NCBI RefSeq assembly: GCF_006546985.1
Contig: NZ_ML637008.1
Coordinates: 1 to 64,000, forward strand
Length of the DNA: 64,000 nt
Direction of reading: 5' to 3'
Origin: Bacillus sp. 03113
Lineage (GTDB): Bacteria; Bacillota; Bacilli; Bacillales; Cytobacillaceae
Each line of letters begins with the position of its first letter. The stretch's first letter is position 1. The notes beneath the pieces are model-generated. The model did no database searches and was not told where the DNA came from. It saw only the letters and a program-made list of their open reading frames with translations. A program made the position numbers and the translations under genes. This document shows, piece after piece, positions 10,468-21,854 of this stretch.

Positions 10468-11037
10468 ATGAAAAACATTGCTGTTTTTGCATCCGGAAGT
10501 GGCAGCAATTTTCAAGCTATCATGGAGGCAATTAAAGATGGAAGGCTGAAAGCCAATGTGGCGCTATTAGTGTCTGATCAGCCTTCCGCCTATTGTATTG
10601 AACGAGCAAAACAAGAAAATATACCGTATTTTGCTGTTCGAGCAAAGGATTATCCAAGTAAAGTGGATTACGAAAAAGATATATTAGAGCAGCTAGGTAA
10701 GCATAATATTGAATTTATTGTCCTTGCAGGCTATATGCGATTAATTGGATCAACCTTACTTCAAGCATTTGAGGGTCGAATGGTCAATATTCATCCGTCT
10801 TTACTCCCCGCTTTTCCAGGAAAAGATGCGATTGGTCAAGCGCTCGAAGCTGGTGCAGAAAAAACAGGTGTAACCATTCATTTTGTGGATGCAGGAATGG
10901 ATACAGGCCCAATAATTTCTCAAGAATCTATTAACATAGATCAAGAAGATACAAAGGAATCCTTGCAAGAAAAAGTACACAAGATCGAACATCAGCTCTA
11001 CCCAGCTGTATTAAATAAATTATTTAATCAATCTTAA
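10468..11037 (+). CDS. purN: phosphoribosylglycinamide formyltransferase
   Basis: 189 residues. Transfers the formyl group of 10-formyl-THF to GAR. The N-terminus ASGSGSNFQAI and the motif NIHPSLLPAFPG (about 106-117), which holds the catalytic His, are characteristic, as is HFVDAGMDTGPII (about 134-146) with the catalytic Asp. GGGGGATC precedes the ATG, 16 bases after purM. Confidence 0.96.
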   Translation: MKNIAVFASGSGSNFQAIMEAIKDGRLKANVALLVSDQPSAYCIERAKQENIPYFAVRAKDYPSKVDYEKDILEQLGKHNIEFIVLAGYMRLIGSTLLQAFEGRMVNIHPSLLPAFPGKDAIGQALEAGAEKTGVTIHFVDAGMDTGPIISQESINIDQEDTKESLQEKVHKIEHQLYPAVLNKLFNQS

Positions 11038-11081
11038 TGGCAGCATCATAATGTTATTCATATAGGAGGCTTTCTCAGAAA

Positions 11082-13908
<2,827 letters not shown>

Positions 13909-13920
13909 ACTATTTTTTAT

Positions 13921-13970
13921 AAAAAAGGTGATACAAAGTCGTTGTTTTTGACTTTGAATCACCTTTTTTC
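13921..13970 (+). terminator. terminator of the purine operon
   Basis: A long stem of AAAAAAGGTGAT and CAAAGTC on the left against GACTTTG and ATCACCTTTTTT on the right, loop GTTGTTTTT, ending in a T-tract. The flanking A and T runs would let it act in both directions. Confidence 0.9.
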
Positions 13971-14050
13971 TGTAAAAAATATCCTTATATCGGAAAAATA
14001 AAAAATATCAGCTAAGTTCATGATAAACTTTTATTCTTCGTGATATTCTT

Positions 14051-14320
14051 TTAAGAAGGATTATACGTCATCTCGTCCTCTTGCTTTTTATCGTTTTTCC
14101 AATTACCCATCATTTCTTGACTTCTCTCGAATAGAGCAGTCATTGGGCAGAAACGGACAATTCCTTCAGCTATTTTCATTCCTCCAAAAAATGCTGCAAC
14201 TAGATAAGATTCACGCCAAGGTCTTTTCACAAGCTTAGAGGTGCTCCAAGCTAAAATGGTAAAGCCTATCGTAATTCGAATAAGCGCATTTAATAATCCA
14301 ATATTTGGTTTTATATTCAA
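14051..14320 (-). CDS. small membrane protein, DUF2892-like
   Basis: 89 residues beginning MNIKPNIGLLNALIRITIGF. It has two hydrophobic helices (about 10-25 and 37-55) and the family-like KPNIG / R-TIG / FCP pattern, with cysteine in RFCPMT. I recognise it as the inner-membrane DUF2892 type; function unknown. The TTG at 14320 is chosen because AAAGGAG lies six bases upstream; a longer ATG-started frame at 14350 would put that site inside the gene. Convergent with purD and divergent from yerA. Confidence 0.7.
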   Translation of the reverse strand: MNIKPNIGLLNALIRITIGFTILAWSTSKLVKRPWRESYLVAAFFGGMKIAEGIVRFCPMTALFERSQEMMGNWKNDKKQEDEMTYNPS

Positions 14321-14504
14321 TTTGAACGCTCCTTTACTCATTAATAACAAATATTAACTTTTTTTGTGCTTGTATGGATAAGGTGTGATAGAATAAATAA
14401 TTATGAAAAGGCTTTCTTTTTCTATAACCTATTTTATACTTACGTTGAAAATCCAATGATCATCTTTATATATATAAATGAAAGACCGGAGGAGGGAATA
14501 AATA

Positions 14505-16253
14505 ATGCTAGAACAACGATATCGATGGAAAAATACACAGCTTCGTAAGCAGGTATCTGTATTAGACGGAAAAGAATCCCCAACACTGTTACTTAAAAAT
14601 GCTTATTATTTAAATCAATGGCTTCGCAAATGGATGAAAGCGAATATATGGATTTACGAAGATCGTATTGTATACGTTGGAGAGCACCTCCCGCCATTAT
14701 TGGATCACCATTGTGAAGTCATGGATTGCGCTGGTTTTTTTCTTGTTCCAGGTTATATAGAACCACATGCCCATCCATTTCAATTATATAATCCCCTATC
14801 TCTTGCCAGCTATGCATCAAAGCTTGGAACGACCACTTTAATCAACGACAACCTTGTCCTTGCTTTACACCTCAACAATACAAAAGCGTTTGATTTGATG
14901 GAGACTTTTAAAACCATATCTGCAACTATGTATTGGTGGTGTCGTTTTGATGGGCAAACGGAATTAACGAATGAGGAGACAATTTTTTCAGATCAAAATA
15001 TTTCATCATGGCTTGAGCATGATGCTGTTTTACAAGGAGGAGAATTAACAGGGTGGCCTAAGCTATTAGATGGGAATGATCTCATGCTTCATTGGATGCA
15101 GGAAACAAAGAGAATGAGAAAAAAAGTTGAAGGTCATTTTCCTGGTGCCTCGGAAAAAACGCTAGCAAAAATGATGCTATTTGGAGTCGACTGTGATCAT
15201 GAAGCGATGACAGGGAAAGATGTCCTTCAACGTTTGCTGCAAGGTTATACGGTTTCGCTAAGATATTCCTCTATTCGACCAGATTTACCGGATTTATTAG
15301 AAGGGATTCATAAGCTTGGTATACATTCATATGATCAATTTATTTATACAACAGATGGCTCCTCAGCTACTTTTTATGAGCAGGGAATGATTGATCATAT
15401 GATAAGGATTGCCATAGAAAATGAAGTACCAGTAGTAGATGCTTACAATATGGGGACGATCAATCCTGCCCGTTATTACCATTTAGATTATTTACATGGC
15501 CAAATTGCAACGGGAAGAATAGCCAATATTAACTTTTTAGAGGATCAAAAAAACCCTACTCCAATTTCAGTACTTTCAAAAGGAAATTGGCTGAAAAGAG
15601 AGAATCAGCTGATTGAAGAAGCATTTCCTTCCTTGAATTGGAGAGAATTTGATCTCGATCCATTACAAATAGAATGGGAGCTAACCATTGACGACTTGCA
15701 ATTTTCGATGCTTTTTGGAATCGAGATGGAAAATGGCGTTATCACGAAGCCGTATTCGGTTACGATCGATGTCTCACGTGAGAATTTGTCGTATGAGCAT
15801 GATGAATGTTTTTTTATGCTCATTGATAAACATGGAAAATGGCGGCTGAATACGATTCTAAAAGGCTTTGCTAATCGTCTTGATGGTTTTGCTAGTTCCT
15901 ATTCCAATACAGGGGATATTATTCTAATAGGAAAAAATAAGCATGAAATGATCCGAGCATTTCATAGAATAAAAGAAATGGGAGGAGGGATCGCACTTGC
16001 AGACAGTGGACAAATAATAACGGAAATCCCTCTTAGCTTAAAAGGAATAATGGCAAATTTAACGATAGAGGAGCTAATCAAATGCGAAAAACAGCTTCTT
16101 ATCCATTTAAGGGATAAAGGATATCGTTTTGAGGACCCCATTTATACCTTATTGTTTTTCTCATCTACTCATTTGCCTTATATCCGGATTACACAAAGAG
16201 GGATGTATGATGTCATGAACAAAATGGTACTCTTTCCAACGATAATGCGTTAA
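14505..16253 (+). CDS. yerA: adenine deaminase-like amidohydrolase, YerA family
   Basis: 582 residues. The amidohydrolase fold is shown by GYIEPHAHP (about 83-91), a metal-binding H-x-H. The C-terminal part from about 410 resembles the adenine deaminase C-terminal domain, ending with a glycine-rich GGGIAL segment. Lies between pur and yerB as in B. subtilis. Related enzymes convert adenine to hypoxanthine, but the family is distinct from characterised adenine deaminase, so substrate is inferred only. GGAGGAGGG is a strong ribosome-binding site for ATG 14505. Confidence 0.8.
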   Translation: MLEQRYRWKNTQLRKQVSVLDGKESPTLLLKNAYYLNQWLRKWMKANIWIYEDRIVYVGEHLPPLLDHHCEVMDCAGFFLVPGYIEPHAHPFQLYNPLSLASYASKLGTTTLINDNLVLALHLNNTKAFDLMETFKTISATMYWWCRFDGQTELTNEETIFSDQNISSWLEHDAVLQGGELTGWPKLLDGNDLMLHWMQETKRMRKKVEGHFPGASEKTLAKMMLFGVDCDHEAMTGKDVLQRLLQGYTVSLRYSSIRPDLPDLLEGIHKLGIHSYDQFIYTTDGSSATFYEQGMIDHMIRIAIENEVPVVDAYNMGTINPARYYHLDYLHGQIATGRIANINFLEDQKNPTPISVLSKGNWLKRENQLIEEAFPSLNWREFDLDPLQIEWELTIDDLQFSMLFGIEMENGVITKPYSVTIDVSRENLSYEHDECFFMLIDKHGKWRLNTILKGFANRLDGFASSYSNTGDIILIGKNKHEMIRAFHRIKEMGGGIALADSGQIITEIPLSLKGIMANLTIEELIKCEKQLLIHLRDKGYRFEDPIYTLLFFSSTHLPYIRITQRGMYDVMNKMVLFPTIMR

Positions 16254-16329
16254 AATATAAAAGAGATCTTATTTAGCAGGGTTTTATTTGAGAATAGGGA
16301 ATGTTTTAGTAAGCGAGTAATTAAGGGGG

Positions 16330-16362
16330 ATCAGGTGGAGGGTCTTTAGCCGCCTGATTTTT
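16330..16362 (+). terminator. terminator after yerA
   Basis: Stem ATCAGGTGG (16330-16338) with CCGCCTGAT (16350-16358, one G-U), then TTTTT. A second hairpin, AATCCCTCT with AGAGGGATT (about 16364-16398), follows directly and lies in the yerB leader. Confidence 0.75.
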
Positions 16363-16438
16363 AAATCCCTCTTATGTACGTGCAGAAGAGAGGGATTAAC
16401 CCCAAAAATGAAGATAAATACTTTCATTTGGAGGGAAT

Positions 16439-17500
16439 ATGCATAAGAGATGGCTAATGTTTTGTTTGGTATTCATAATTGTTGTTTCCGGCTGCACAAA
16501 AAAGCAAGAGGCAACGGGATCAAAAGAGCCGAATAATGCTGGGGAAGCGGTAGATGAGCCACAAGAACCACAGGATGAGGAAGAACGACCCACTTTTCAT
16601 TTTCCTTTAACTGGAATGAAAAGTGATGAAGAAGTAAAAGGTCGTGCAATCGCGGTTATGGTGAACAATCATCCTAGTGCTAGGCCGCAGTCAGGCTTAT
16701 ATAAAGCAGATATTGTGTATGAGTTGTTAGCAGAAGGAAGCATCACTCGTTTTCTTGCTATTTTTCAAAGTGAACAACCGAATATTATCGGTCCAGTAAG
16801 AAGTGCAAGGGAATATTATATTAAGCTGGCAAAAGGATATAACAGTCTGTATATTGCACATGGATATAGTGCACAAGCAAAAGAACTGCTTGATAGCGGC
16901 TATATTAATCATTTAAATGGAATGCAGTATGACGGAACATTATTTGAAAGAGCAAGTTTTAGAAAAGCTCCCCACAATTCCTATATTCAATATAAGAACA
17001 TATTAAAAGGTGCAGAACAATTGCATTACGAAATGGATACTCCGCCTCCTTCCCTTACTTTTTTAACAAATGAGGAAATAGATCATTTAAATGGTGAAGC
17101 AGCTAATTCTGTGAAAATATCGTATTATTCTGATCCTGTATTTAGTTCTATTTTTGAATATGATCCAAGTATAGAAAAGTACAAACGCTTTTCAAATGGT
17201 GAGCAAACCGTTGATTATGACACAAAAAATCCAGTATTAGTAGATAATGTTTTGATTTTAGAGGCTGACCATAAAGTGATCGAAGGCAGCGGATATCGTG
17301 AAATTAATTTGACTTCTGGAGGAAAGGCTTACTTTCTGCAAAAAGGAAAGTGGTACGAAGTCGAATGGATGAATAAAGATGGAAGAATCATTCCTGTCCG
17401 AAATGGAAAAGATGTTGGTTTTGTACCAGGTAAGACATGGATTAATGTAGTCCCTACTAATCCAGGGTTAGAAAAAGTGATTTCATTTAACGCACAATAA
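16439..17500 (+). CDS. yerB: DUF3048 lipoprotein, YerB family
   Basis: 353 residues. A lipoprotein signal runs from MHKRWLMFCLVFIIVV to the lipobox VSGC, with Cys at about residue 19. An acidic linker follows, then the DUF3048 domain with VMVNNHPSARPQSGL (about 70-84) and PVRSAREYY (about 121-129). It is predicted to be anchored outside the membrane; function unknown. GGAGGGAA precedes the ATG. Next to yerC as in B. subtilis. Confidence 0.88.
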   Translation: MHKRWLMFCLVFIIVVSGCTKKQEATGSKEPNNAGEAVDEPQEPQDEEERPTFHFPLTGMKSDEEVKGRAIAVMVNNHPSARPQSGLYKADIVYELLAEGSITRFLAIFQSEQPNIIGPVRSAREYYIKLAKGYNSLYIAHGYSAQAKELLDSGYINHLNGMQYDGTLFERASFRKAPHNSYIQYKNILKGAEQLHYEMDTPPPSLTFLTNEEIDHLNGEAANSVKISYYSDPVFSSIFEYDPSIEKYKRFSNGEQTVDYDTKNPVLVDNVLILEADHKVIEGSGYREINLTSGGKAYFLQKGKWYEVEWMNKDGRIIPVRNGKDVGFVPGKTWINVVPTNPGLEKVISFNAQ

Positions 17501-17516
17501 GAAGGGGTATTGATAC

Positions 17517-17834
17517 ATGCAAATTGATAAATTACGTGGAAGAGAACTTGATCAATTATTTAATTCCATCCTATCATTAAAAAATTTAGAAGAATGCTAC
17601 CGCTTCTTTGATGATTTATGTACGGTAAATGAGATTCAATCGCTCTCGCAAAGGCTCGAAGTAGCTCGTATGTTAAAGGAAGGAAAAACATATCATAAAA
17701 TTGAAACAGAGACTGGCGCAAGCACAGCAACCATTTCTCGAGTAAAACGCTGTTTAAACTATGGGAATGATGCATATGAAATGGCCTTGGACCGAATTAA
17801 AGAGACAGAGGAAGCGAAAAAAGAAAATGAATAA
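17517..17834 (+). CDS. yerC: TrpR-related DNA-binding protein, YerC/YecD family
   Basis: 105 residues. The middle contains LSQRLEVARMLKEGKTYHKIETETGASTATISRVKRCL, written here in outline: a TrpR-like helix-turn-helix of about residues 42-80 with GASTATISRVKR as recognition helix. A role as transcription regulator is family knowledge; the target is not known. The gene starts 16 bases after yerB and is followed by a terminator, so the two form a short operon. Confidence 0.85.
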   Translation: MQIDKLRGRELDQLFNSILSLKNLEECYRFFDDLCTVNEIQSLSQRLEVARMLKEGKTYHKIETETGASTATISRVKRCLNYGNDAYEMALDRIKETEEAKKENE

Positions 17835-17886
17835 AGCTTGAAAAATTCAAGAATGCAACAAGTTTAGTCTCTTCGGATATACTCAA

Positions 17887-17932
17887 ACAAAAAAAGTTGA
17901 TCCTCAATAATTTGAAGATCAACTTTTTTTGT
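17887..17932 (+). terminator. terminator after yerC
   Basis: Perfect AAAAAAAGTTGATC / GATCAACTTTTTTT stem. It can serve both yerC and the convergent gene at 17971. Confidence 0.9.
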
Positions 17933-17970
17933 TTATTTGAAGAAATTCTTCATGAATGGTTAAGAGAGGT

Positions 17971-18954
17971 TCATGTATGCTGATCTATGGTTGTTTGTTT
18001 ATTTCTCTCGACTAGTGCTTGAATGGTGTCTTCAATGCCTTTCTCATACGGCGTGGCGGGAATCGGTCCGACAAGTCGTTCATATTTGCTTCCATCCAAA
18101 ACGACAGGCTCCTCTGTTAAATATAGCATCTCGACAATTTCACGAATAATGGGGTCAAACATGCCGATAAAGGTTAGCGAGGCTTTTCGCAGTGGAATAA
18201 CGGGCTTTGAAATTCCTCTTGCTTTTTGAGCAAGTTGAACAAGCTCTCTGCCTGATATAACACCGGAACCTGGAATGTTCCAATTCTGACCGTACGCCTC
18301 ATCCAAGCTCGCTAGTTCAACGATCATATCAGCCGCATCGGGTAAATAGACATATTCACGCGGTATGGTCATATTTCCGATAAACATTGCTGTTTTGCCC
18401 TCTGCAATAGCTTCCATTGTCATTCCCAAATAGGAGCTTTTGTTTGCAGTAGGGCCGTAATAATCTGGCAGCCTTACAATTAGATGCTTAGACTGATTCC
18501 AGCGAGAATGGAAGATTAGTTTTTCGAATTCGAGCTTAATTTTCCCTTTTTTCGTATGAGGATTTTTGGGATGATCTTCATTCACATACTGTGTCTTTGC
18601 ATGGCCATAGGGATAAATGCCGTCCACAAATACAACCTTTGCACCTAGTCTGTTAGCGGCTTTCAGAACGGCCTCTCCTAAAGGAAGCTGCTGCTCTTCC
18701 ATTTTGTTGTACGGAACAGCTGCACACTGAAAAATCACATCTGCTTCACTTGCTGCCTTATAAACATCTTCTACTTGAAAAACATCCCCAGTTTGCAGGG
18801 TCAGATACTCCGGGTTTCCATAAGACTCTTTCAGCTTAAGGAGTTTTTCAGATGAACGCCCAAAAGCAATTGTTGGGATGCCCCTATTGATTAATTCCCT
18901 AACAATGGCTGATCCAGTTCCGCCTGTCGCTCCTAATACGATTGCTTTTTTCAT
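17971..18954 (-). CDS. NAD(P)-dependent epimerase/dehydratase-like (extended SDR) protein
   Basis: 327 residues. The Rossmann motif GATGGTGSAIV is at the N-terminus (about 8-18). A conserved YGPTANKSSYLG segment (about 168) and DAADMIVELA (about 211) fit atypical SDR proteins of the NmrA or nucleoside-sugar epimerase kind. Substrate unknown. ATG 18954 is chosen; the in-frame GTG at 18966 sits against the AAGGAGC site. It lies downstream of a TetR gene on the same strand, with a copy of the TetR-type palindrome (18983-19003) in front of it, so it is probably the repressor's target. Confidence 0.75.
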   Translation of the reverse strand: MKKAIVLGATGGTGSAIVRELINRGIPTIAFGRSSEKLLKLKESYGNPEYLTLQTGDVFQVEDVYKAASEADVIFQCAAVPYNKMEEQQLPLGEAVLKAANRLGAKVVFVDGIYPYGHAKTQYVNEDHPKNPHTKKGKIKLEFEKLIFHSRWNQSKHLIVRLPDYYGPTANKSSYLGMTMEAIAEGKTAMFIGNMTIPREYVYLPDAADMIVELASLDEAYGQNWNIPGSGVISGRELVQLAQKARGISKPVIPLRKASLTFIGMFDPIIREIVEMLYLTEEPVVLDGSKYERLVGPIPATPYEKGIEDTIQALVERNKQTTIDQHT

Positions 18955-18982
18955 GGTTAGTTGCACGCTCCTTGTTTTTTAG

Positions 18983-19003
18983 TTAGTGATTAATCAATCA
19001 CTA
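18983..19003. promoter_or_regulatory. palindromic operator in front of the epimerase gene
   Basis: TTAGTGATT and AATCACTA arms around a short centre. It is the same sequence as the 19585-19614 palindrome over about 20 bases except one central base. Predicted binding site of the adjacent TetR protein. Confidence 0.75.
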
Positions 19004-19027
19004 TTCTTTTTAAAAAAATAGACGCTT

Positions 19028-19555
19028 TTATTCGTCTATTTTCATTAGCTCTGGCAAATTTAACGACATGGATATGTTGCACAGCATGCCTTTTGCCAGA
19101 AATAGCATCGTTCGTTCCGCTGGATTTTTGATACCCGCCTCATGAAAAGCTTGATATACAGTTTTCCTGATGTCCTTAAAGCCATCCTGCATCACCTTCA
19201 TAATGGAGTCCTCTTGAATGGACTGTGCCTGCATTTGCAAGAGAATTTCATTACGGTGAGAATTCATGATCTGCTCATAAGACGCGATCAGTTCATCTTC
19301 CAACCGGTTGTTCGGAGTCGAATCGATGACTTTAAGAAAGGAATCCATGATGCGTTTCCATGATACTTTCAGTGCTTCGATTAACAGTTCCTCTTTAGTG
19401 GAAAAAAACTTAAACACGTAAGGCTGAGATATTTCGGCTTTTTCCGCGACTTTCGCTGTTGTTGCCCTGTAATAACCCATTTCGGCAAAAACCTCAATGG
19501 CTGCCGAAATGATTTGGGATTGGCGGCTGACTGAAGTTGTAGATGTTTTTGGCAT
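19028..19555 (-). CDS. TetR/AcrR family transcriptional regulator
   Basis: 175 residues. The N-terminal helix-turn-helix is clear: QIISAAIEVFAEMGYYRATTAKVAEKAE at about 15-43, then ISQPYVFKFFSTKEELL (about 44-60). The C-terminal ligand domain is not assignable. A 30-bp perfect palindrome is immediately upstream, and a near-copy precedes the next gene, which strongly suggests autoregulation and control of the epimerase. Inducer unknown. Confidence 0.88.
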   Translation of the reverse strand: MPKTSTTSVSRQSQIISAAIEVFAEMGYYRATTAKVAEKAEISQPYVFKFFSTKEELLIEALKVSWKRIMDSFLKVIDSTPNNRLEDELIASYEQIMNSHRNEILLQMQAQSIQEDSIMKVMQDGFKDIRKTVYQAFHEAGIKNPAERTMLFLAKGMLCNISMSLNLPELMKIDE

Positions 19556-19584
19556 GTTTGTTCATCCTTTATTTTTTCAGATTC

Positions 19585-19614
19585 ACAGTTAGTGATTGAT
19601 CAATCACTAACTGT
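19585..19614. promoter_or_regulatory. 30-bp perfect palindrome, predicted TetR operator
   Basis: Each arm is ACAGTTAGTGATTGA and its complement, with no mismatches and no spacer (centre between 19599 and 19600). It is placed 30 bases upstream of the TetR start. Confidence 0.85.
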
Positions 19615-19779
19615 AGTATAGTCCATTTTTCTCCGATAAACAAGGGGAGTACAATAAAAATTTCTCAAATTTTCCTTCAAAGGTCCACTAGGCATTCTGT
19701 TAAGTATTATTGGGGGAGGCTTCATATTCTTTGATGCTCGAATTTTATTAGGATAGACGATTTACTAGGAGAGGATGAA

Positions 19780-19975
19780 ATGAATTTTTTTCTATTAAAG
19801 GATAAGAAGGTTGTATTTGGATTAATTACTTCTCTCGTTTTAAATGTGATCGCAATTATTTTTTGCTATACTTACTATTGACTTTTGGCTTGTTTTTATT
19901 GTGCTTTCTCAAATTTTGTTGTTTTTGAGTGTTAAAAGAGCTGACGATTTATCTAAAGAAATGAATAGTAGGTGA
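19780..19975 (+). pseudogene. frameshifted small membrane protein
   Basis: ATG 19780 with AGGAGAGG upstream opens a frame of 33 codons (MNFFLLKDKKVVFGLITS...) that stops at 19881. From there another frame runs open to 19975 and encodes DFWLVFIVLSQILLFLSVKR followed by a charged tail. Together they would make a protein of about 65 residues with two membrane helices. Either a one-base frameshift has broken the gene or there are two tiny ORFs. The following ORF starts five bases later, so the original unit was probably bicistronic. Confidence 0.5.
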
Positions 19976-19979
19976 TGAT

Positions 19980-20192
19980 GTGGGTCCACAAACTGTTTTT
20001 TCCATTTTTACTGTTGTTATTATTTGCATGACGATAATTTCCATTAATTATGCGCTGTTTATCGCTTATAAAAAAGAAACGATTACAATAAAAAAAGCCA
20101 TAAGCATTAGCATATTAACATGTTTCATTGGATATATAGTGTTATTTATTTTTATGATAGGAATAAGTTATCTTTTCGAGAGACTTCTTTAA
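19980..20192 (+). CDS. small two-helix membrane protein of unknown function
   Basis: 70 residues, GTG start (19980) with a GGTGATG site. Two hydrophobic segments (about 6-30 and 43-66) flank a basic loop KKETITIKK. I do not recognise the family. Directly downstream of the frameshifted 19780 gene. Confidence 0.45.
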   Translation: MGPQTVFSIFTVVIICMTIISINYALFIAYKKETITIKKAISISILTCFIGYIVLFIFMIGISYLFERLL

Positions 20193-20209
20193 TTTAGTGA
20201 TCTTTTACT

Positions 20210-20494
20210 CTATAATATTACTAGTAAAATACCAGCAATCAGATTAGGCAGTCCAAACAAGAAGAGGTTCATGCTAATGTTGATTCTTTTGCTGCGCTCC
20301 TGTTTATTTTCGTTCGCAAAATTTGCTCTGATCCGGTCTCCATCGATAAAGGCTCCTGTTAGGAGTCCTGAAACGAGCAAACTCCCGATTCCGATGATTC
20401 CTACAGCAGTGAGGATGAAATGATTAGAATCGATCATTAACCCTGCTGTTAAAAAAATTAACCCACTGCTTAAGCCAAATAAGAATGATCTCAT
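20210..20494 (-). CDS. small membrane protein, possibly DUF5316-like
   Basis: 94 residues starting MRSFLFGLSSGLIFLTAGLM. It has three predicted helices with a central GAFIDGDRIRANFANE segment and a C-terminal NLFLFGLPNLIAGILL. The layout resembles DUF5316 membrane proteins of Bacillus, from memory. GGAGGA precedes the ATG. Function unknown. Confidence 0.6.
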   Translation of the reverse strand: MRSFLFGLSSGLIFLTAGLMIDSNHFILTAVGIIGIGSLLVSGLLTGAFIDGDRIRANFANENKQERSKRINISMNLFLFGLPNLIAGILLVIL

Positions 20495-20570
20495 TTAAAT
20501 CCTCCTCAATAATAAATGGTTGTTATTTGTATTTTATCATTATTTTTACATTTGATGACAGTTTAAATAT

Positions 20571-20611
20571 AAAAACAAGGAATGTCTCATATTGAGATGT
20601 CCTTGTTTTTA
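20571..20611. terminator. bidirectional terminator
   Basis: AAAAACAAGGA and TGTCTCA arms pair with TGAGA and TCCTTGTTTTT, ending in T- and A-runs on both sides. It serves the minus-strand gene at 20618. Confidence 0.85.
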
Positions 20612-20617
20612 TATAAT

Positions 20618-20827
20618 TTATTCTTTTTCAAGCCATTCAATTAAAATGGTTAGTTTATTTGCACCGTAATCTGATTTGTGACTAATTTTAAATTCCATAT
20701 CTTCATTTGGCAGCGCTATCTTTTTTCCTCTTATAAGAATGTTTTCTGATTCAACCTGTTTTGCCACTTTTTTTAATAACTCCGCAAAGTGAAGGCTTCT
20801 ACCTACAAATTCTTCTTCCAATTTCAA
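20618..20827 (-). CDS. amphi-Trp domain protein
   Basis: 69 residues. The pattern ending in LTILIEWLEKE, preceded by IALPNEDMEFKI, fits the short amphi-Trp domain found alone in many prokaryotes; its role is unknown. The start is TTG 20827 with GGAGGTGA at ideal spacing. It follows the CotS-like gene at 20844 by 16 bases and may be the last gene of that operon. Confidence 0.65.
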   Translation of the reverse strand: MKLEEEFVGRSLHFAELLKKVAKQVESENILIRGKKIALPNEDMEFKISHKSDYGANKLTILIEWLEKE

Positions 20828-20843
20828 ACTTAATCACCTCCGT

Positions 20844-21854
20844 TTAAATAGTTAATACTTGTTTTAGGACATTCATTTTTTCAACTTCAACTTTATAGCA
20901 TTTTAAGAGCTTTCTTTCTTCTCCCACTTCCCCTTTTTTAAAAGGACTTTTCACATATCCATAAAATTTATGAGGAAATAACCAATCAATATAAATAATT
21001 TTTCTTTGTTCTGGAGTGAGCGGGAAGATCGATTCATAGCTGTCAATCATCTCTTCCAATGTGGCTAAATCCCATTTGCCTAGCTCCTCCATTCGTTTTG
21101 CGATCAGCTTACGTACATCACGCAAAGGTGTATCGTAAGCTAGATTATCTAAATCAAGAACATATACTCCTTTTTCTGTTTGAAGCGCATTCCCTTTACC
21201 GTAATCTTGGTGACACATATAACCATATTCGCCTATTTCCTTGTTCCACTCTTCGTAGCAAGAATTTTTAAGCAACTGAATGGATTGATTTGCCAAGTTA
21301 ATCATTTCATCGGCTATTTTTACATAGGACTGGTGGAATAATGTGTTTTGCTTTTCTGATTCAGTTTTCCATTGCTTTAATTCCTCTAGCATTTTTTCAA
21401 AGTGTGTAGGCCACACCCCCATACGGTCATAAGTCTCACAATCAGCAGGGGGGACGAACCCTACCGTATCTTTATGGAATTGCGCTAAGCCTTTTAGCCC
21501 TAAAAGTAGGTGTTCTTGATTTTTTTCCATATCCAAGTCCGTGCCTTCAATCCAGCGATAGAGGACGAGAGCGTAACCCTCGTGAACAAAGTAGAGTTTA
21601 TGATCCTTTGTAGGAACGATACTAGCAACAAGGGCACCTTTAGTAGAAAGATAGGATTGAGCGGCTGTTGTATATTGAACAATCGGAATGGATTTTCTAA
21701 TCCGTTTTAAGCAAACTGTCCCATCTGAGGTGCTTGCTTTCCATATAGTTTTGATTCCTCCACTTTGGATAACCTGAATATTATAAATAACAAGATGTGG
21801 ATAATAAGCTGCCATTAACTGTTTACCTAATTGAAGCTCTTCTACACTATTCAT
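20844..21854 (-). CDS. CotS-family spore coat kinase-like protein
   Basis: 336 residues, aminoglycoside-phosphotransferase-like fold. Kinase-type motifs: IKTIWKASTSDGTVCLKRIRK with the candidate ATP-site Lys (about 30-50), CHQDYGKGNAL (about 214-224, the H-x-D catalytic loop) and VYVLDLDNLAYDTPLRDV (about 230-247, the DxD metal site). This arrangement is typical of CotS/CotI/YutH coat proteins. ATG 21854 has GAGGTGG upstream and overlaps the preceding gene by eight bases. A role in coat assembly is inferred from family and the adjoining CotSA-like gene. Confidence 0.8.
   Translation of the reverse strand: MNSVEELQLGKQLMAAYYPHLVIYNIQVIQSGGIKTIWKASTSDGTVCLKRIRKSIPIVQYTTAAQSYLSTKGALVASIVPTKDHKLYFVHEGYALVLYRWIEGTDLDMEKNQEHLLLGLKGLAQFHKDTVGFVPPADCETYDRMGVWPTHFEKMLEELKQWKTESEKQNTLFHQSYVKIADEMINLANQSIQLLKNSCYEEWNKEIGEYGYMCHQDYGKGNALQTEKGVYVLDLDNLAYDTPLRDVRKLIAKRMEELGKWDLATLEEMIDSYESIFPLTPEQRKIIYIDWLFPHKFYGYVKSPFKKGEVGEERKLLKCYKVEVEKMNVLKQVLTI

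Noticed and set aside
18983-19614. Palindromes near 19000 and 19600 considered as ends of a mobile element
   Set aside because: They flank a TetR gene and sit at promoters; there is no transposase and no target duplication, so operators explain them better.
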